Source: Rhodospirillales bacterium URHD0017
Lineage (GTDB): Bacteria > Pseudomonadota > Alphaproteobacteria > Reyranellales > Reyranellaceae
Direction of reading: 5' to 3'
DNA: 64,000 nucleotides
NCBI GenBank assembly: GCA_900110395.1
Contig: FODP01000011.1
Coordinates: forward strand, 203,437-267,436
Shown: piece by piece, positions 17,500-24,475 of the stretch
Position numbering within the stretch: position 1 is the stretch's first letter
How the letters are laid out: each line of letters opens with the position of its first letter
Notes under the pieces: generated by a model
Told to the model about the DNA's origin: nothing
Seen by the model: the letters and a program-made list of their open reading frames with translations, nothing else
Databases searched by the model: none
Position numbers and translations under genes: made by a program

Positions 17500-18761
17500 A
17501 GCCGCTCAGCGCCACCCAGGCCGTCGCCGCCATCGAAGCGGGCACGCTCACCGCCGAGAAGCTGGTGCGCGACTGCCTCGAGCGCATTGCCGAGCGCGAG
17601 CCCGTCGTGAAGGCCTGGGCCTTCCTCAATCCCGACCTGGCGATCGCCCAGGCCAAGGCTGCCGATGTCATCCGGGAAGGCGTGCTGCGCGGCGTGCCGA
17701 TCGGCGTGAAGGACATCATCGACACCCATGACATGCCGACGGGCCACAACTCGCCGATCTTCGAGGGCAAGGTCCCGTTCGGCGATGCCGCCTGCGTCGC
17801 GCTCTGCCGCACGGCCAACGCCGTGATCATGGGCAAGACGGCGACGACCGAGTTCGCCAACCGCCATCCCGGCCCGACCACCAATCCGCACAATGCCGGC
17901 CACACGCCGGGCGGCTCGTCGTCGGGCTCGGCCGCTGCGGTGGCCGACGGCCATGTGCCGCTCGCCTTCGGCACCCAGACCGGCGGCTCGGTGATCCGGC
18001 CGGCGGCCTATTGCGGCGTCATCGGCTACAAGCCGACCTTCGGCGACTTCTCGCGGGTCGGCATAAAGATGCAATGCCATTCGCTCGACACGCTGGGCCT
18101 GATGGCGCGCACGCTCGACGACGTTGCGCTGTTTCGCGGCGCCGTGCTCAAGCTGCCGCCGGTCACGATCGATCGCGGCATTGCCCGTCCGCGCATCGGC
18201 TTCTTCCGTACACCGATCTGGGATGAGGCGTCCGACGACACGAAAAAGCTTCTGGAAGCAGCCGCCGGCAAGCTCGCCGACAAGGGCGCTGCCGTGGTCG
18301 ACATGGCCTTTGCGCCTGCCTTCAACGATATCCTCGACGATCATGGCGCGATCTCGGGCTGGGAGAGCGCCCGCAACTACGCCGACGAGCGGCTGCGCAA
18401 TCCGGACAAGGTGAGCCAGGAGCTGATGGCCGGCCTGAAGCGCGGCCTTGTCGTCACCCTGGAGCGCTACGTCGCCGCGCAGCGGAAGTCGGCGGCGTTC
18501 AAGGCCCATGTCGATTCCCTGTTCGACAAGGTCGATGTTCTGCTGTGTCCCAGCGCACCGGGCGAGGCGCCGGCCGGCATCGAGTTCACCGGCGATCCGC
18601 GCTTCAACTCGATCTGGACCTCGGCCGGCACGCCCTGTGTTACCTTGCCGGCTGGCACCGGAACCAATGGCCTGCCGCTCGGCATCCAGCTGGTCGGGCT
18701 GCGTCATGAGGACGACCGGCTGCTGTCCACGGCCGCGTGGGTGGCAGCGCATCTCAACTGA
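17496..18761 (+). CDS. Amidase (amidase-signature family), second of tandem pair
   Basis: 421 residues, the same fold and catalytic set as the preceding gene: Lys72 in GVPIGVKDIID, GGSSSGS (about 139-145) and nucleophile Ser165 in TQTGGSVIRP. The C-terminal half differs more than the N-terminal half, as expected if the duplicates diverged in substrate choice. The ATG lies in the ATGA overlap with the first amidase, and a carbamoylase-type M20 enzyme follows nine bases after the stop. The three look like one pathway for stepwise removal of amide and carbamoyl or N-acyl groups. Confidence 0.92.
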   Translation: MKPLSATQAVAAIEAGTLTAEKLVRDCLERIAEREPVVKAWAFLNPDLAIAQAKAADVIREGVLRGVPIGVKDIIDTHDMPTGHNSPIFEGKVPFGDAACVALCRTANAVIMGKTATTEFANRHPGPTTNPHNAGHTPGGSSSGSAAAVADGHVPLAFGTQTGGSVIRPAAYCGVIGYKPTFGDFSRVGIKMQCHSLDTLGLMARTLDDVALFRGAVLKLPPVTIDRGIARPRIGFFRTPIWDEASDDTKKLLEAAAGKLADKGAAVVDMAFAPAFNDILDDHGAISGWESARNYADERLRNPDKVSQELMAGLKRGLVVTLERYVAAQRKSAAFKAHVDSLFDKVDVLLCPSAPGEAPAGIEFTGDPRFNSIWTSAGTPCVTLPAGTGTNGLPLGIQLVGLRHEDDRLLSTAAWVAAHLN

Positions 18762-18770
18762 GGCCTATCC

Positions 18771-19997
18771 ATGCCCCGCATCAATGGCGAACGACTCCTG
18801 GCCGACCTGCGCCGCATCGCCGATTTCGGCCGCTACCAGACCGGCGTGCATCGCCCGCACCTGTCGCCGCAGGATGTCGAGAGCCGGCATTGGCTCGCCG
18901 GCCGCATGAAGGAGGCGGGGCTGGAGCCGGTGATCGACGGCGTCGGCAACGTCATCGGCCGCAGCGCCAAGACCGGGCCGCGCCTGCTCATGGGCTCGCA
19001 CACCGACACCCAACCGCGCGGCGGCTGGCTCGATGGCGTCATGGGCGTGATCTACGGCCTCGAGGTGGCGCGTGCGCTGGCCGAGGATCCTGACACCGCG
19101 CATCTCGCCGTCGACGTCGCCTCGTGGGCCGATGAGGAGGGCCATTGGGGCGGCATGATCGGCTCCAAGAGCTTCATCGGCCGTATCACCGAGGCCGACA
19201 TCGACGCTGCCCGCCATCGCGACGACGGCAGCAAGATGCGCGATGCGCTGAAGGCGGCCGGGCTCGACAAGGCGCCGCGCATCGAATTGGAGGAGGGGCG
19301 GTACCGCTGCTACCTCGAAGCCCATATCGAACAGGGCGGCGTGCTCGAGCACACCGGCAAGCGTATCGGCGTGGTGACGGCGATTGTCGGCATCTTTGCG
19401 TTTCGTCTGACCTTCAGCGGCATCCAGAACCATGCCGGCACGACTCCCATGCCGATCCGCAAGGATGCAGGCGTGGCCATGATGCGGCTCTACAACGAGG
19501 TGATGGAGCGCTTCCCCGCGCTCGCCGGGCCGCGCAGCGTATGGACCGTGGGCAGGATGTCGGTCGAACCCGGCGCGCCCGCCATCATCCCCGGCAAGGC
19601 CGAGATGGTCCTGCAGTTCCGCGATGTCGATGTCGGGGTGCTGCAGCGCCTGGAGACCTGTCTGATGGAGATCGTCGAAGCGCACAACAAGCGTGGGCCC
19701 TGCGCGATCGAATGCGTCAACCTCGGCCGCACCATGCCGGCGCCGATGGAGGAGCGCCTGCAGGAGGCGTTCGACGAGGCAGCCGAAAAGCATGCCGCCG
19801 GCCACCACATGCGCATGCCCTCGGGCGCCGGCCATGACGCGCAGATCCTGGCGCAGCGCCTGCCGTCGGCCATGATGTTCGTGCCGTCGATCGGCGGCAT
19901 CTCGCATCACTTCACGGAGAACACGGCGGACGATGATATCGTGCTGGGCTGCCAGGTATTTGCTGACGCTGTGGCAAAGATTCTGAAGGGGAACTGA
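18771..19997 (+). CDS. M20-family Zn-dependent hydrolase (N-carbamoyl-amino acid hydrolase / allantoate amidohydrolase type)
   Basis: 408 residues. Metal-binding motifs are GSHTDTQPRGGWLDGVMG (about 76-93; His and the shared Asp), WADEEGHWGG (Glu-Glu) and the lid-domain phrase LEAHIEQGGVLE. The dimer/lid segment FSGIQNHAGTTPMPIRKDAG and the C-terminal histidine in GGISHHFTE complete the family pattern. Members hydrolyse N-carbamoyl-L-amino acids, ureidoglycine or allantoate to release CO2 and ammonia. Its position after two amidases fits degradation of amide or hydantoin derivatives. The exact substrate is not readable. Confidence 0.9.
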   Translation: MPRINGERLLADLRRIADFGRYQTGVHRPHLSPQDVESRHWLAGRMKEAGLEPVIDGVGNVIGRSAKTGPRLLMGSHTDTQPRGGWLDGVMGVIYGLEVARALAEDPDTAHLAVDVASWADEEGHWGGMIGSKSFIGRITEADIDAARHRDDGSKMRDALKAAGLDKAPRIELEEGRYRCYLEAHIEQGGVLEHTGKRIGVVTAIVGIFAFRLTFSGIQNHAGTTPMPIRKDAGVAMMRLYNEVMERFPALAGPRSVWTVGRMSVEPGAPAIIPGKAEMVLQFRDVDVGVLQRLETCLMEIVEAHNKRGPCAIECVNLGRTMPAPMEERLQEAFDEAAEKHAAGHHMRMPSGAGHDAQILAQRLPSAMMFVPSIGGISHHFTENTADDDIVLGCQVFADAVAKILKGN

Positions 19998-20206
19998 TTC
20001 CCGGTTCGACTCGCCGCACGGTGCACGCACTGCGCCGATGCCCGAGGGGTTTCCGCAGTTTCCGCAGTTTGCGCTACCCCTCCGCCCCTTCTTGGGGTGC
20101 ACTCGACCCGGCAAACCAGGCAGATGCATGCAATGCCGGCAAAGATTGGACTTTCCGGTATTCCCGGTATTTCCGACAGAGGTCGTAGCGGTGCCTCGGA
20201 AGCCGC

Positions 20207-20224
20207 CCCCCTATCGATAGGGGG
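20207..20224. repeat. 18-bp perfect palindrome
   Basis: CCCCCTATCGATAGGGGG is fully self-complementary. It lies in the gene-free stretch, downstream (leftward) of the candidate promoter at 20415-20443. It could fold as a hairpin in RNA or bind a dimeric protein in DNA. No T-run follows on either strand, so it is not a classical terminator. Confidence 0.6.
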
Positions 20225-20279
20225 CGCCGGCGAATTAAGATAGTTACGCTAGTTAAGATGTTGGTTTTTCGAATGCGTA

Positions 20280-20298
20280 GGCAGGCCGGCGGCCTGCC
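20280..20298. repeat. 8-bp stem, 3-base loop GC hairpin
   Basis: GGCAGGCC-GGC-GGCCTGCC forms a very stable hairpin on either strand. It lies between the 18-bp palindrome and the leftward promoter candidate, so a transcript from that promoter would contain both structures. Confidence 0.55.
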
Positions 20299-20414
20299 GA
20301 TCGGACTTCCGCCCGACTGGGCAGCCCGACAGGCCGGCACGGCTTCTGCCACGCGCGATGACTATCGGATGAACGATGCATAGAGCAGAGCCGCCGTATG
20401 GCGAGCGCACGGCC

Positions 20415-20443
20415 AACATAACTGAAGTGCTATTTTATGTCAA
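20415..20443 (-). promoter_or_regulatory. Consensus-like sigma-70 promoter pointing left into the gene-free stretch
   Basis: On the minus strand TTGACA (20443-20438), a 17-base spacer and TATGTT (20420-20415) make a near-ideal housekeeping promoter. It reads away from the cupin-like gene and into the palindrome-bearing region, where no protein gene lies for over 400 bases. The next gene to the left is convergent. A non-coding transcript is the natural inference. Confidence 0.45.
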
Positions 20444-20542
20444 CTGCGGTTCTGGGCGGCAGATCGTTGTAGCGGCTTGCTGCTGACACAACGCTGTCAG
20501 CAGTCGAGCGTTAGTGGTGAGGCCTTCACATAGGAGGACATC

Positions 20543-20956
20543 ATGGCCTCGATGCGTATCGACTACACGACCATGGAGTGGTCGTCCGGCGTCCCGTTCT
20601 ACGGACCGGCCGCGGTCTACGACGGCGGGGACATCGTGCAGCTCAAGGTGTTGAGCGACCGCCGCAAGGAGGGCGGCGGCATTGCGTGGTTGGTGAAGAT
20701 GACGCCACCGCCCGGCAAGCTGATCAAGATCGTGGCCCTCGCCTTGTCCGACGAGCACATCTTCTCGCTTCAGGGTGGGCGCAGCACCAAGAGCGGCGAG
20801 CGGGCGCAGGGCGCGGGCGGCTATGGCCTCAATCCCAAGGGCCAGCCGCACAGCGCCATGATCGCCGAGGAGACGATGGCGCTGGTGATCTATGCCGGCG
20901 AGCCCGACGAGATCCGCTCGATGGAGGTCGTCGACATCGCCGAGGCGGCTGCCTAG
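20543..20956 (+). CDS. Cupin-like small protein
   Basis: 137 residues with a strong AGGAGG eight bases before the ATG. Short beta-strand-like segments alternate with turns (PAAVYDGGDIVQLKVLSD, KLIKIVALALSDEHIFSLQGG, GQPHSAMIAEETMALVIYAG). Two histidines and a late glutamate pair are placed as in single-domain cupins of the anti-ECF or acetylacetone-cleaving type. I do not recognise a specific function, and the fold call rests on pattern only. The 3' end overlaps the convergent small gene by four bases at a shared CTAG. Confidence 0.65.
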   Translation: MASMRIDYTTMEWSSGVPFYGPAAVYDGGDIVQLKVLSDRRKEGGGIAWLVKMTPPPGKLIKIVALALSDEHIFSLQGGRSTKSGERAQGAGGYGLNPKGQPHSAMIAEETMALVIYAGEPDEIRSMEVVDIAEAAA

Positions 20957-21144
20957 GGATCGCTTTCCTTGCGCCAGATGCCCAGCAGGAAGACCGTGCG
21001 TTCGCCGCGCCGGCCGGCCTGCTTCTGGACCTCGTCGAGGCCGACGCCGCGGCGATCCATCCAGGCGTCGAGGACGCGTTTGGCCACCCAGCCGATCACC
21101 AGGAACGTACCGAAGTAGATCGTGGCCACGGTGAGCGCCCACAT
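20953..21144 (-). CDS. Small single-pass membrane protein (63 aa)
   Basis: Begins with a membrane helix (WALTVATIYFGTFLVIGWVA), followed by a basic, soluble 40-residue tail with RRGVGLDEVQKQAGRRGER and a C-terminal WRKESDP. The ATG lies nine bases after the adenylate cyclase stop on the same strand, so it is probably the second gene of that transcript. No family was recognised. Codon composition matches its neighbours. Confidence 0.5.
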   Translation of the reverse strand: MWALTVATIYFGTFLVIGWVAKRVLDAWMDRRGVGLDEVQKQAGRRGERTVFLLGIWRKESDP

Positions 21145-21153
21145 GATGACAGT

Positions 21154-22935
21154 CTACTCCGGCAGTCCCGCCTTGCGTAGCCCTTCGCCCAGCCGTTCGA
21201 GATCCTGCGGGCGGCGCAGCGGGACGCGCTCGCCGAGGTTGGAGACGCGCAGGCCGGGGTCGAGCTGGCGCAGCAGCGACAGGTACTTGGTGGCGTCGAA
21301 CGACCGGCCGAGCATGGCCGAACTCGCCGCGGCGATGCGGATCGCCGGAATCACGATCGGGTTGCGCTGCAGGGCCTTCTCGGCCCAGACCAGCGCCTCG
21401 TCGTCGCGCCCGGCGATGAAGTGGGCGAAGGCCATGCCGTTCTGCATGGAGAAGGTCAGCGTATCGACCGGGCTGTTGCGCATCGCGCGCTGCAGCTGGA
21501 GGATCGCGAGGTCGGGCTCGCCGAGCCAGACCCTGACGTAGGCGCTCTGGGCGAGGCACAGCGCGGCATTGGGATTAAGCGCCAGGCCGCGATCGATCAA
21601 CTCGAGGCCCTTGTCGAGTTCGCCCAGGAGATTGGCGATGGCAAAGCCGCTCGAGGAGAGGGCGAAGCAGTCGTCATGGCCGACCTGCTCGGCCGTGGCG
21701 GCCAGCCGCCGGGTCTCGGCGATGTCGGCTTCCGGGTCGGCCATCCACCCGGCGGCCTTGCGCACGACATGACAGCTCACGACCAGGCCGTAGGGGGCGC
21801 TGTAGTCGGGATCGAGCTCGATGGCGCGGCGCAGGTGCTTCAGCGCGGTCTCCATGCCGTCCTTGCTCCAGGTATGGAAGCTCGCGATGCCGCGCATGTA
21901 GGAGATGTGCGCATCGAGGCTCCCGGTCGGCTTGTGTCGCGCCCGGTTGATCTCGGCCTGGCGCAGTTGCGGCATGAGCGCGCCGACGACGCTGGTCGAC
22001 ACGCTGTCCTGCAGGTCGAAGATGTCCTCCAGGTCGCCTTCGAAGCGATCGGCCCAGAGATGGACGGCGCTCGCGGCATCGACCAGCTGGCAGCTGATGC
22101 GGACGCGGTTGCCGGCCTTGCGCACGCTGCCCTCGAGGACATAGCGCGCGTTGAGCTCGCGACCGACCTGCTTCACGTCGACGGCGCGGCCCTTGTAGGT
22201 GAAGCTCGAGTTGCGTGCGATGACGAACAACGAACGATAGCGCGACAGGCCGACGATGATGTCGTCGACCATCCCGTCGGCGAAGAAATCCTGCTCGGGA
22301 TCGGTGCTGAGGTTCTGGAACGGCAGCACCGCGATCGACGGCATCTCGGTGGTCGAGACGGGCATCGACGGCGCGATCGGCTGGGCATCGCTGAGCACCG
22401 AGTCGGGATCGAGTGCGACCCGGAAGACGCGGACCGGACGGGCGATGTTCTTCAGTTGCTGAAGCCCTTCATCGACGAAGCCCACGTCGAGGCGGCCCTC
22501 GGCATCCTCCTGCACGCGGGCTGAGACGCGGATACCGCCGGGATCGGCCAGGCTCTCGAGCCGCGCCGCCACATTGACGCCGTCGCCGAAGATGTCGTCC
22601 TTCTCGACCACGATGTCGCCGACATGGATGCCGATGCGGAATTCGATACGCTTGTCCGGCGCGATCGCGGCATTGCGCTCGGCCATGCCGCGCTGCACGT
22701 CGACCGCGCAACGCACGGCGGCGACGACGCTGGGGAATTCGATCAGCATGCCATCGCCCGCTGTCTTGACGATCCGGCCGTGATGCTCGCTGATCCCGGG
22801 TTCGACCAGGGTCGCCATATGCGCCTTGAATTGACCGAGCGTGCCTTCCTCGTCGGCCGCGATCAGCCGGCTGTAGCCCGCGACGTCGGCGGCCACGATG
22901 GCCGACAGCCTGCGCTCCAGGCGAACGTTTGCCAC
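21154..22935 (-). CDS. Class III adenylate/guanylate cyclase with TolB-like and TPR domains
   Basis: About 593 residues, numbered from the GTG at 22935; another GTG twelve bases upstream is possible. The catalytic domain leads: metal Asp17 in SAIVAADVAGYSRL, Asp61 in TAGDGMLIEF, then FRIGIHVGDIVVEKDDIFGD and VNVAARLESLADPGGI, so all expected catalytic residues are present. A FlgO/TolB-like domain follows (PSIAVLPFQNLSTDPEQDFF, then ARNSSFTYKG), and then TPR-like helices to the C-terminus. This architecture is common in alphaproteobacteria; the product is probably cAMP made in the cytoplasm. A perfect CRP site lies 67 bases upstream of the start. Confidence 0.9.
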   Translation of the reverse strand: MANVRLERRLSAIVAADVAGYSRLIAADEEGTLGQFKAHMATLVEPGISEHHGRIVKTAGDGMLIEFPSVVAAVRCAVDVQRGMAERNAAIAPDKRIEFRIGIHVGDIVVEKDDIFGDGVNVAARLESLADPGGIRVSARVQEDAEGRLDVGFVDEGLQQLKNIARPVRVFRVALDPDSVLSDAQPIAPSMPVSTTEMPSIAVLPFQNLSTDPEQDFFADGMVDDIIVGLSRYRSLFVIARNSSFTYKGRAVDVKQVGRELNARYVLEGSVRKAGNRVRISCQLVDAASAVHLWADRFEGDLEDIFDLQDSVSTSVVGALMPQLRQAEINRARHKPTGSLDAHISYMRGIASFHTWSKDGMETALKHLRRAIELDPDYSAPYGLVVSCHVVRKAAGWMADPEADIAETRRLAATAEQVGHDDCFALSSSGFAIANLLGELDKGLELIDRGLALNPNAALCLAQSAYVRVWLGEPDLAILQLQRAMRNSPVDTLTFSMQNGMAFAHFIAGRDDEALVWAEKALQRNPIVIPAIRIAAASSAMLGRSFDATKYLSLLRQLDPGLRVSNLGERVPLRRPQDLERLGEGLRKAGLPE

Positions 22936-23001
22936 TGGGTTCCCCACACACTGCTGTTCGGGCTGACCGACGGAAGCTACAGGGGATGGCTTTGTCGCGC
23001 C

Positions 23002-23017
23002 TGTGAGTTCTATCACA
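23002..23017. promoter_or_regulatory. Perfect CRP/CAP-type site upstream of adenylate cyclase gene
   Basis: TGTGA-GTTCTA-TCACA matches the CRP consensus TGTGA-N6-TCACA in all ten fixed positions. On the minus strand, a TATAAA (23029-23024) lies directly upstream, so the predicted start of transcription falls within the site. A CRP protein bound there would block the cyclase promoter, which would make the gene autorepressed by its own product. No clear -35 box is visible, so the promoter itself is less certain than the site. Confidence 0.6.
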
Positions 23018-23051
23018 CTGCAGTTTATAAGGCGGTTGATGCAAATATCGC

Positions 23052-23384
23052 TTAGCGCTCCACCAGCGCCTTCAACCGGGCCAGGGCATCGTCCCACTGC
23101 CGCGAGACGTGCAGGAGATACGCCTGGGCATTCACGATGGGCCTGGGATCCAGCGCGAAGCGGCTCTCGCGGCCGGCCTTGATCGAGTAGACGACGCCCA
23201 CGTCCTCCAGCACGCGCAGGTGCTTGGTCACGGCTTGGCGCGTCAGTTTCGTTCCTTCGGTGAGCCGCGCGATCGACAGTGGCTCGCCGTTGGTGAGCTT
23301 GGCGAGCAGGCCAAGGCGGGTCTCGTCGCCGAGGGCGGCGAAGACCGAGGCGCGCGTGCGCAGCGCGGCGGCGGCGCTAGGCAT
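23052..23384 (-). CDS. ArsR-type winged-helix repressor
   Basis: 110 residues. The winged helix spans about 12-85: RASVFAALGDETRLGLLAKL, then SIARLTEGTKLTRQAVTKHL with the recognition helix, then RVLEDVGVVYSIKAGRESRF. No metal-binding cysteines are seen, so it belongs to the ArsR subgroup paired with AHSA1/SRPBCC proteins and not to the metal sensors. The ATG overlaps the end of the upstream SRPBCC gene by eight bases. It probably regulates its own operon. Confidence 0.88.
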   Translation of the reverse strand: MPSAAAALRTRASVFAALGDETRLGLLAKLTNGEPLSIARLTEGTKLTRQAVTKHLRVLEDVGVVYSIKAGRESRFALDPRPIVNAQAYLLHVSRQWDDALARLKALVER

Positions 23385-23829
23385 GCTGCTCGAGGTATTG
23401 GGCGATGTTCTGCATCTGGATGGTCCAGCCCTCGCCGTTGCGCTGGAAGGCGGTGTCGCGGCGGTGCGCCGGCAACTTGTCGAAGCCCGATTCGACGACG
23501 CGCAGGCGCGTCCCCGTCGCCGTCTTCTCCAGGGCGAACTCGACCAGGGTCGGTGTCTCCTTGCTGTAGTCGGTGCCGGGCTCGACGGCGTAAGGGTGCC
23601 AGGTGAAGGAGAACAATCGCTCAGGCTCGACCTTCTGCACGACAGCCTCCCATTTGAGATGCTCGTAGCCCGGGTAGGTGATGTGGCCGGTCGACCGCGC
23701 ACCCGGCGCGAAGGGCCCGTCGAGCTTGACGCGGAACCACGCGCCGAATTCCTTGTGGTCGGTCAGCGCCTTCCAAACGCGCGCGACGGGGGCCTTGAGA
23801 TCCACGGTCTTTTCGATGCGATCGGTCAT
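23377..23829 (-). CDS. SRPBCC (AHSA1-like) ligand-binding domain protein
   Basis: 150 residues. It starts TDRIEKTVDLKAPVARVWKA and contains DHKEFGAWFRVKLDGPFAPG and SFTWHPYAVEPGTDYSKE, the activator-of-Hsp90 ATPase homologue 1 pattern. A TTG six bases upstream is an alternative start, but ATG 23829 has AGGAGG at a good distance. Fused or paired ArsR-AHSA1 genes are common; the SRPBCC protein probably binds a hydrophobic ligand, and its function is not established. Here it precedes the regulator gene and overlaps it. Confidence 0.87.
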   Translation of the reverse strand: MTDRIEKTVDLKAPVARVWKALTDHKEFGAWFRVKLDGPFAPGARSTGHITYPGYEHLKWEAVVQKVEPERLFSFTWHPYAVEPGTDYSKETPTLVEFALEKTATGTRLRVVESGFDKLPAHRRDTAFQRNGEGWTIQMQNIAQYLEQHA

Positions 23830-23897
23830 GGGCAACCTCCTGGTTGCCTATGGATGTAGGTGCGGATCCGTAACATGCAACTCTTTTGTTGCTCATT

Positions 23898-24039
23898 GGA
23901 GCGCGGACCTCCAGGTCCGCTCATGCTCTTTGCTGGGAGCGCGCCACTCCAATGGCGCATCATGTGCTGTATCCACACTCTAAGAGCGCCACGGAGTGGC
24001 GCGCTCCCAGCAATGAGCGGACCTCGAGGTCCGCGCTCC
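23898..24039. repeat. Interspersed inverted repeat, family A (about 142 bp)
   Basis: The left arm starts GGAGCGCGGACCTCCAGG and includes GCTGGGAGCGCGCCACTCC. The right arm is its complement, with one 6-base difference (GCTCTT present only on the left). Each arm holds a nested palindrome of the form GGACCTC-GAGGTCC. It fills the gap between the DUF35 gene stop and the SRPBCC gene promoter. The core GCGCGCCACTCC recurs at 48874-48950. Confidence 0.75.
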
Positions 24040-24040
24040 C

Positions 24041-24475
24041 CTAAGCCAGTTTCCACTGCACCAGGGTGAAGGGTGGCTTGGCGTCGTCGTGCGGCTCGAA
24101 CACGGCCTGCACCTCGGCGCCGATGCGGACCTCCTGCTCGGGCTCGCCCAAAAGGTTGCCCAGCATGCGGACGTTGCCGGCGTCTGGCAGCTCGACCAGC
24201 ACCACGATGTAGGGACCGTGGTCCTTGAGCGCCGGATGGACCGGATGCCACGGCCGCTCCCAGCTGTAGATGCGGCCCTTGCCCGACACCTTGTGCCAGT
24301 CCATGTCGAACGACAGGCACTTGTGACAGATCCACTCGGGGCCCCACTGGAAGGTGCCGCACTTCTTGCAGCGCTGGACCACAAGCTCGCTGCGGCGCGT
24401 GGCGTCCCAGTAGGGTTTGTCGAGCCCGTCATTTTCCGGCACGGGAATCGGCAGGCCGCTTGGCAGATAGCTCAC
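24041..24475 (-). CDS. DUF35 / OB-fold zinc-ribbon protein, partner of thiolase-like enzyme
   Basis: 144 residues. The rubredoxin-like zinc ribbon has C36-x2-C39 and C50-x2-C53 (RCKKCGTFQWGPEWICHKC), followed by an OB-fold (GRIYSWERPWHP, then GPYIVVLVELPDAG). DUF35 proteins bind acyl-CoA and assemble with SCP2-thiolase-like subunits, as in the ChsH2-Ltp2 aldolase of steroid side-chain breakdown. The GTG start overlaps the stop of the thiolase-like gene (GTGA), so the two are translationally coupled and probably form a complex. Confidence 0.9.
   Translation of the reverse strand: MSYLPSGLPIPVPENDGLDKPYWDATRRSELVVQRCKKCGTFQWGPEWICHKCLSFDMDWHKVSGKGRIYSWERPWHPVHPALKDHGPYIVVLVELPDAGNVRMLGNLLGEPEQEVRIGAEVQAVFEPHDDAKPPFTLVQWKLA

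Larger units (their letters stand above)
19998..20542. other. 545-base gene-free stretch with palindromes and micro-repeats
   Basis: No convincing protein gene. Near its left end are two short iterations: TTCCGCAG repeated twice around 20052-20070, and TTCCGGTATTCCCGGTATTTCC around 20154-20175. A 36-base AT-richer patch (about 20232-20262) carries the direct repeats TTAAGAT and TAGTTA twice each. Two strong palindromes and a consensus leftward promoter are listed separately. The stretch separates the convergent M20 gene from the cupin-like gene. Composition is less GC-rich than the flanks. Confidence 0.6.

Noticed and set aside
16222..18761. Amidase genes as gatA of the Glu-tRNA amidotransferase
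   Set aside because: No gatB or gatC nearby, two copies in tandem, and a carbamoylase in the same operon point to catabolism.
19998..20040. tRNA remnant suggested by GGTTCGACTC
   Set aside because: No acceptor stem, anticodon arm or CCA context around it; the upstream part is coding sequence of the M20 gene.
20038..20220. Possible 60-residue protein with PQFPQF and PVFPVFP repeats
   Set aside because: No ribosome site and no folded pattern; the repeats come from short DNA iterations.
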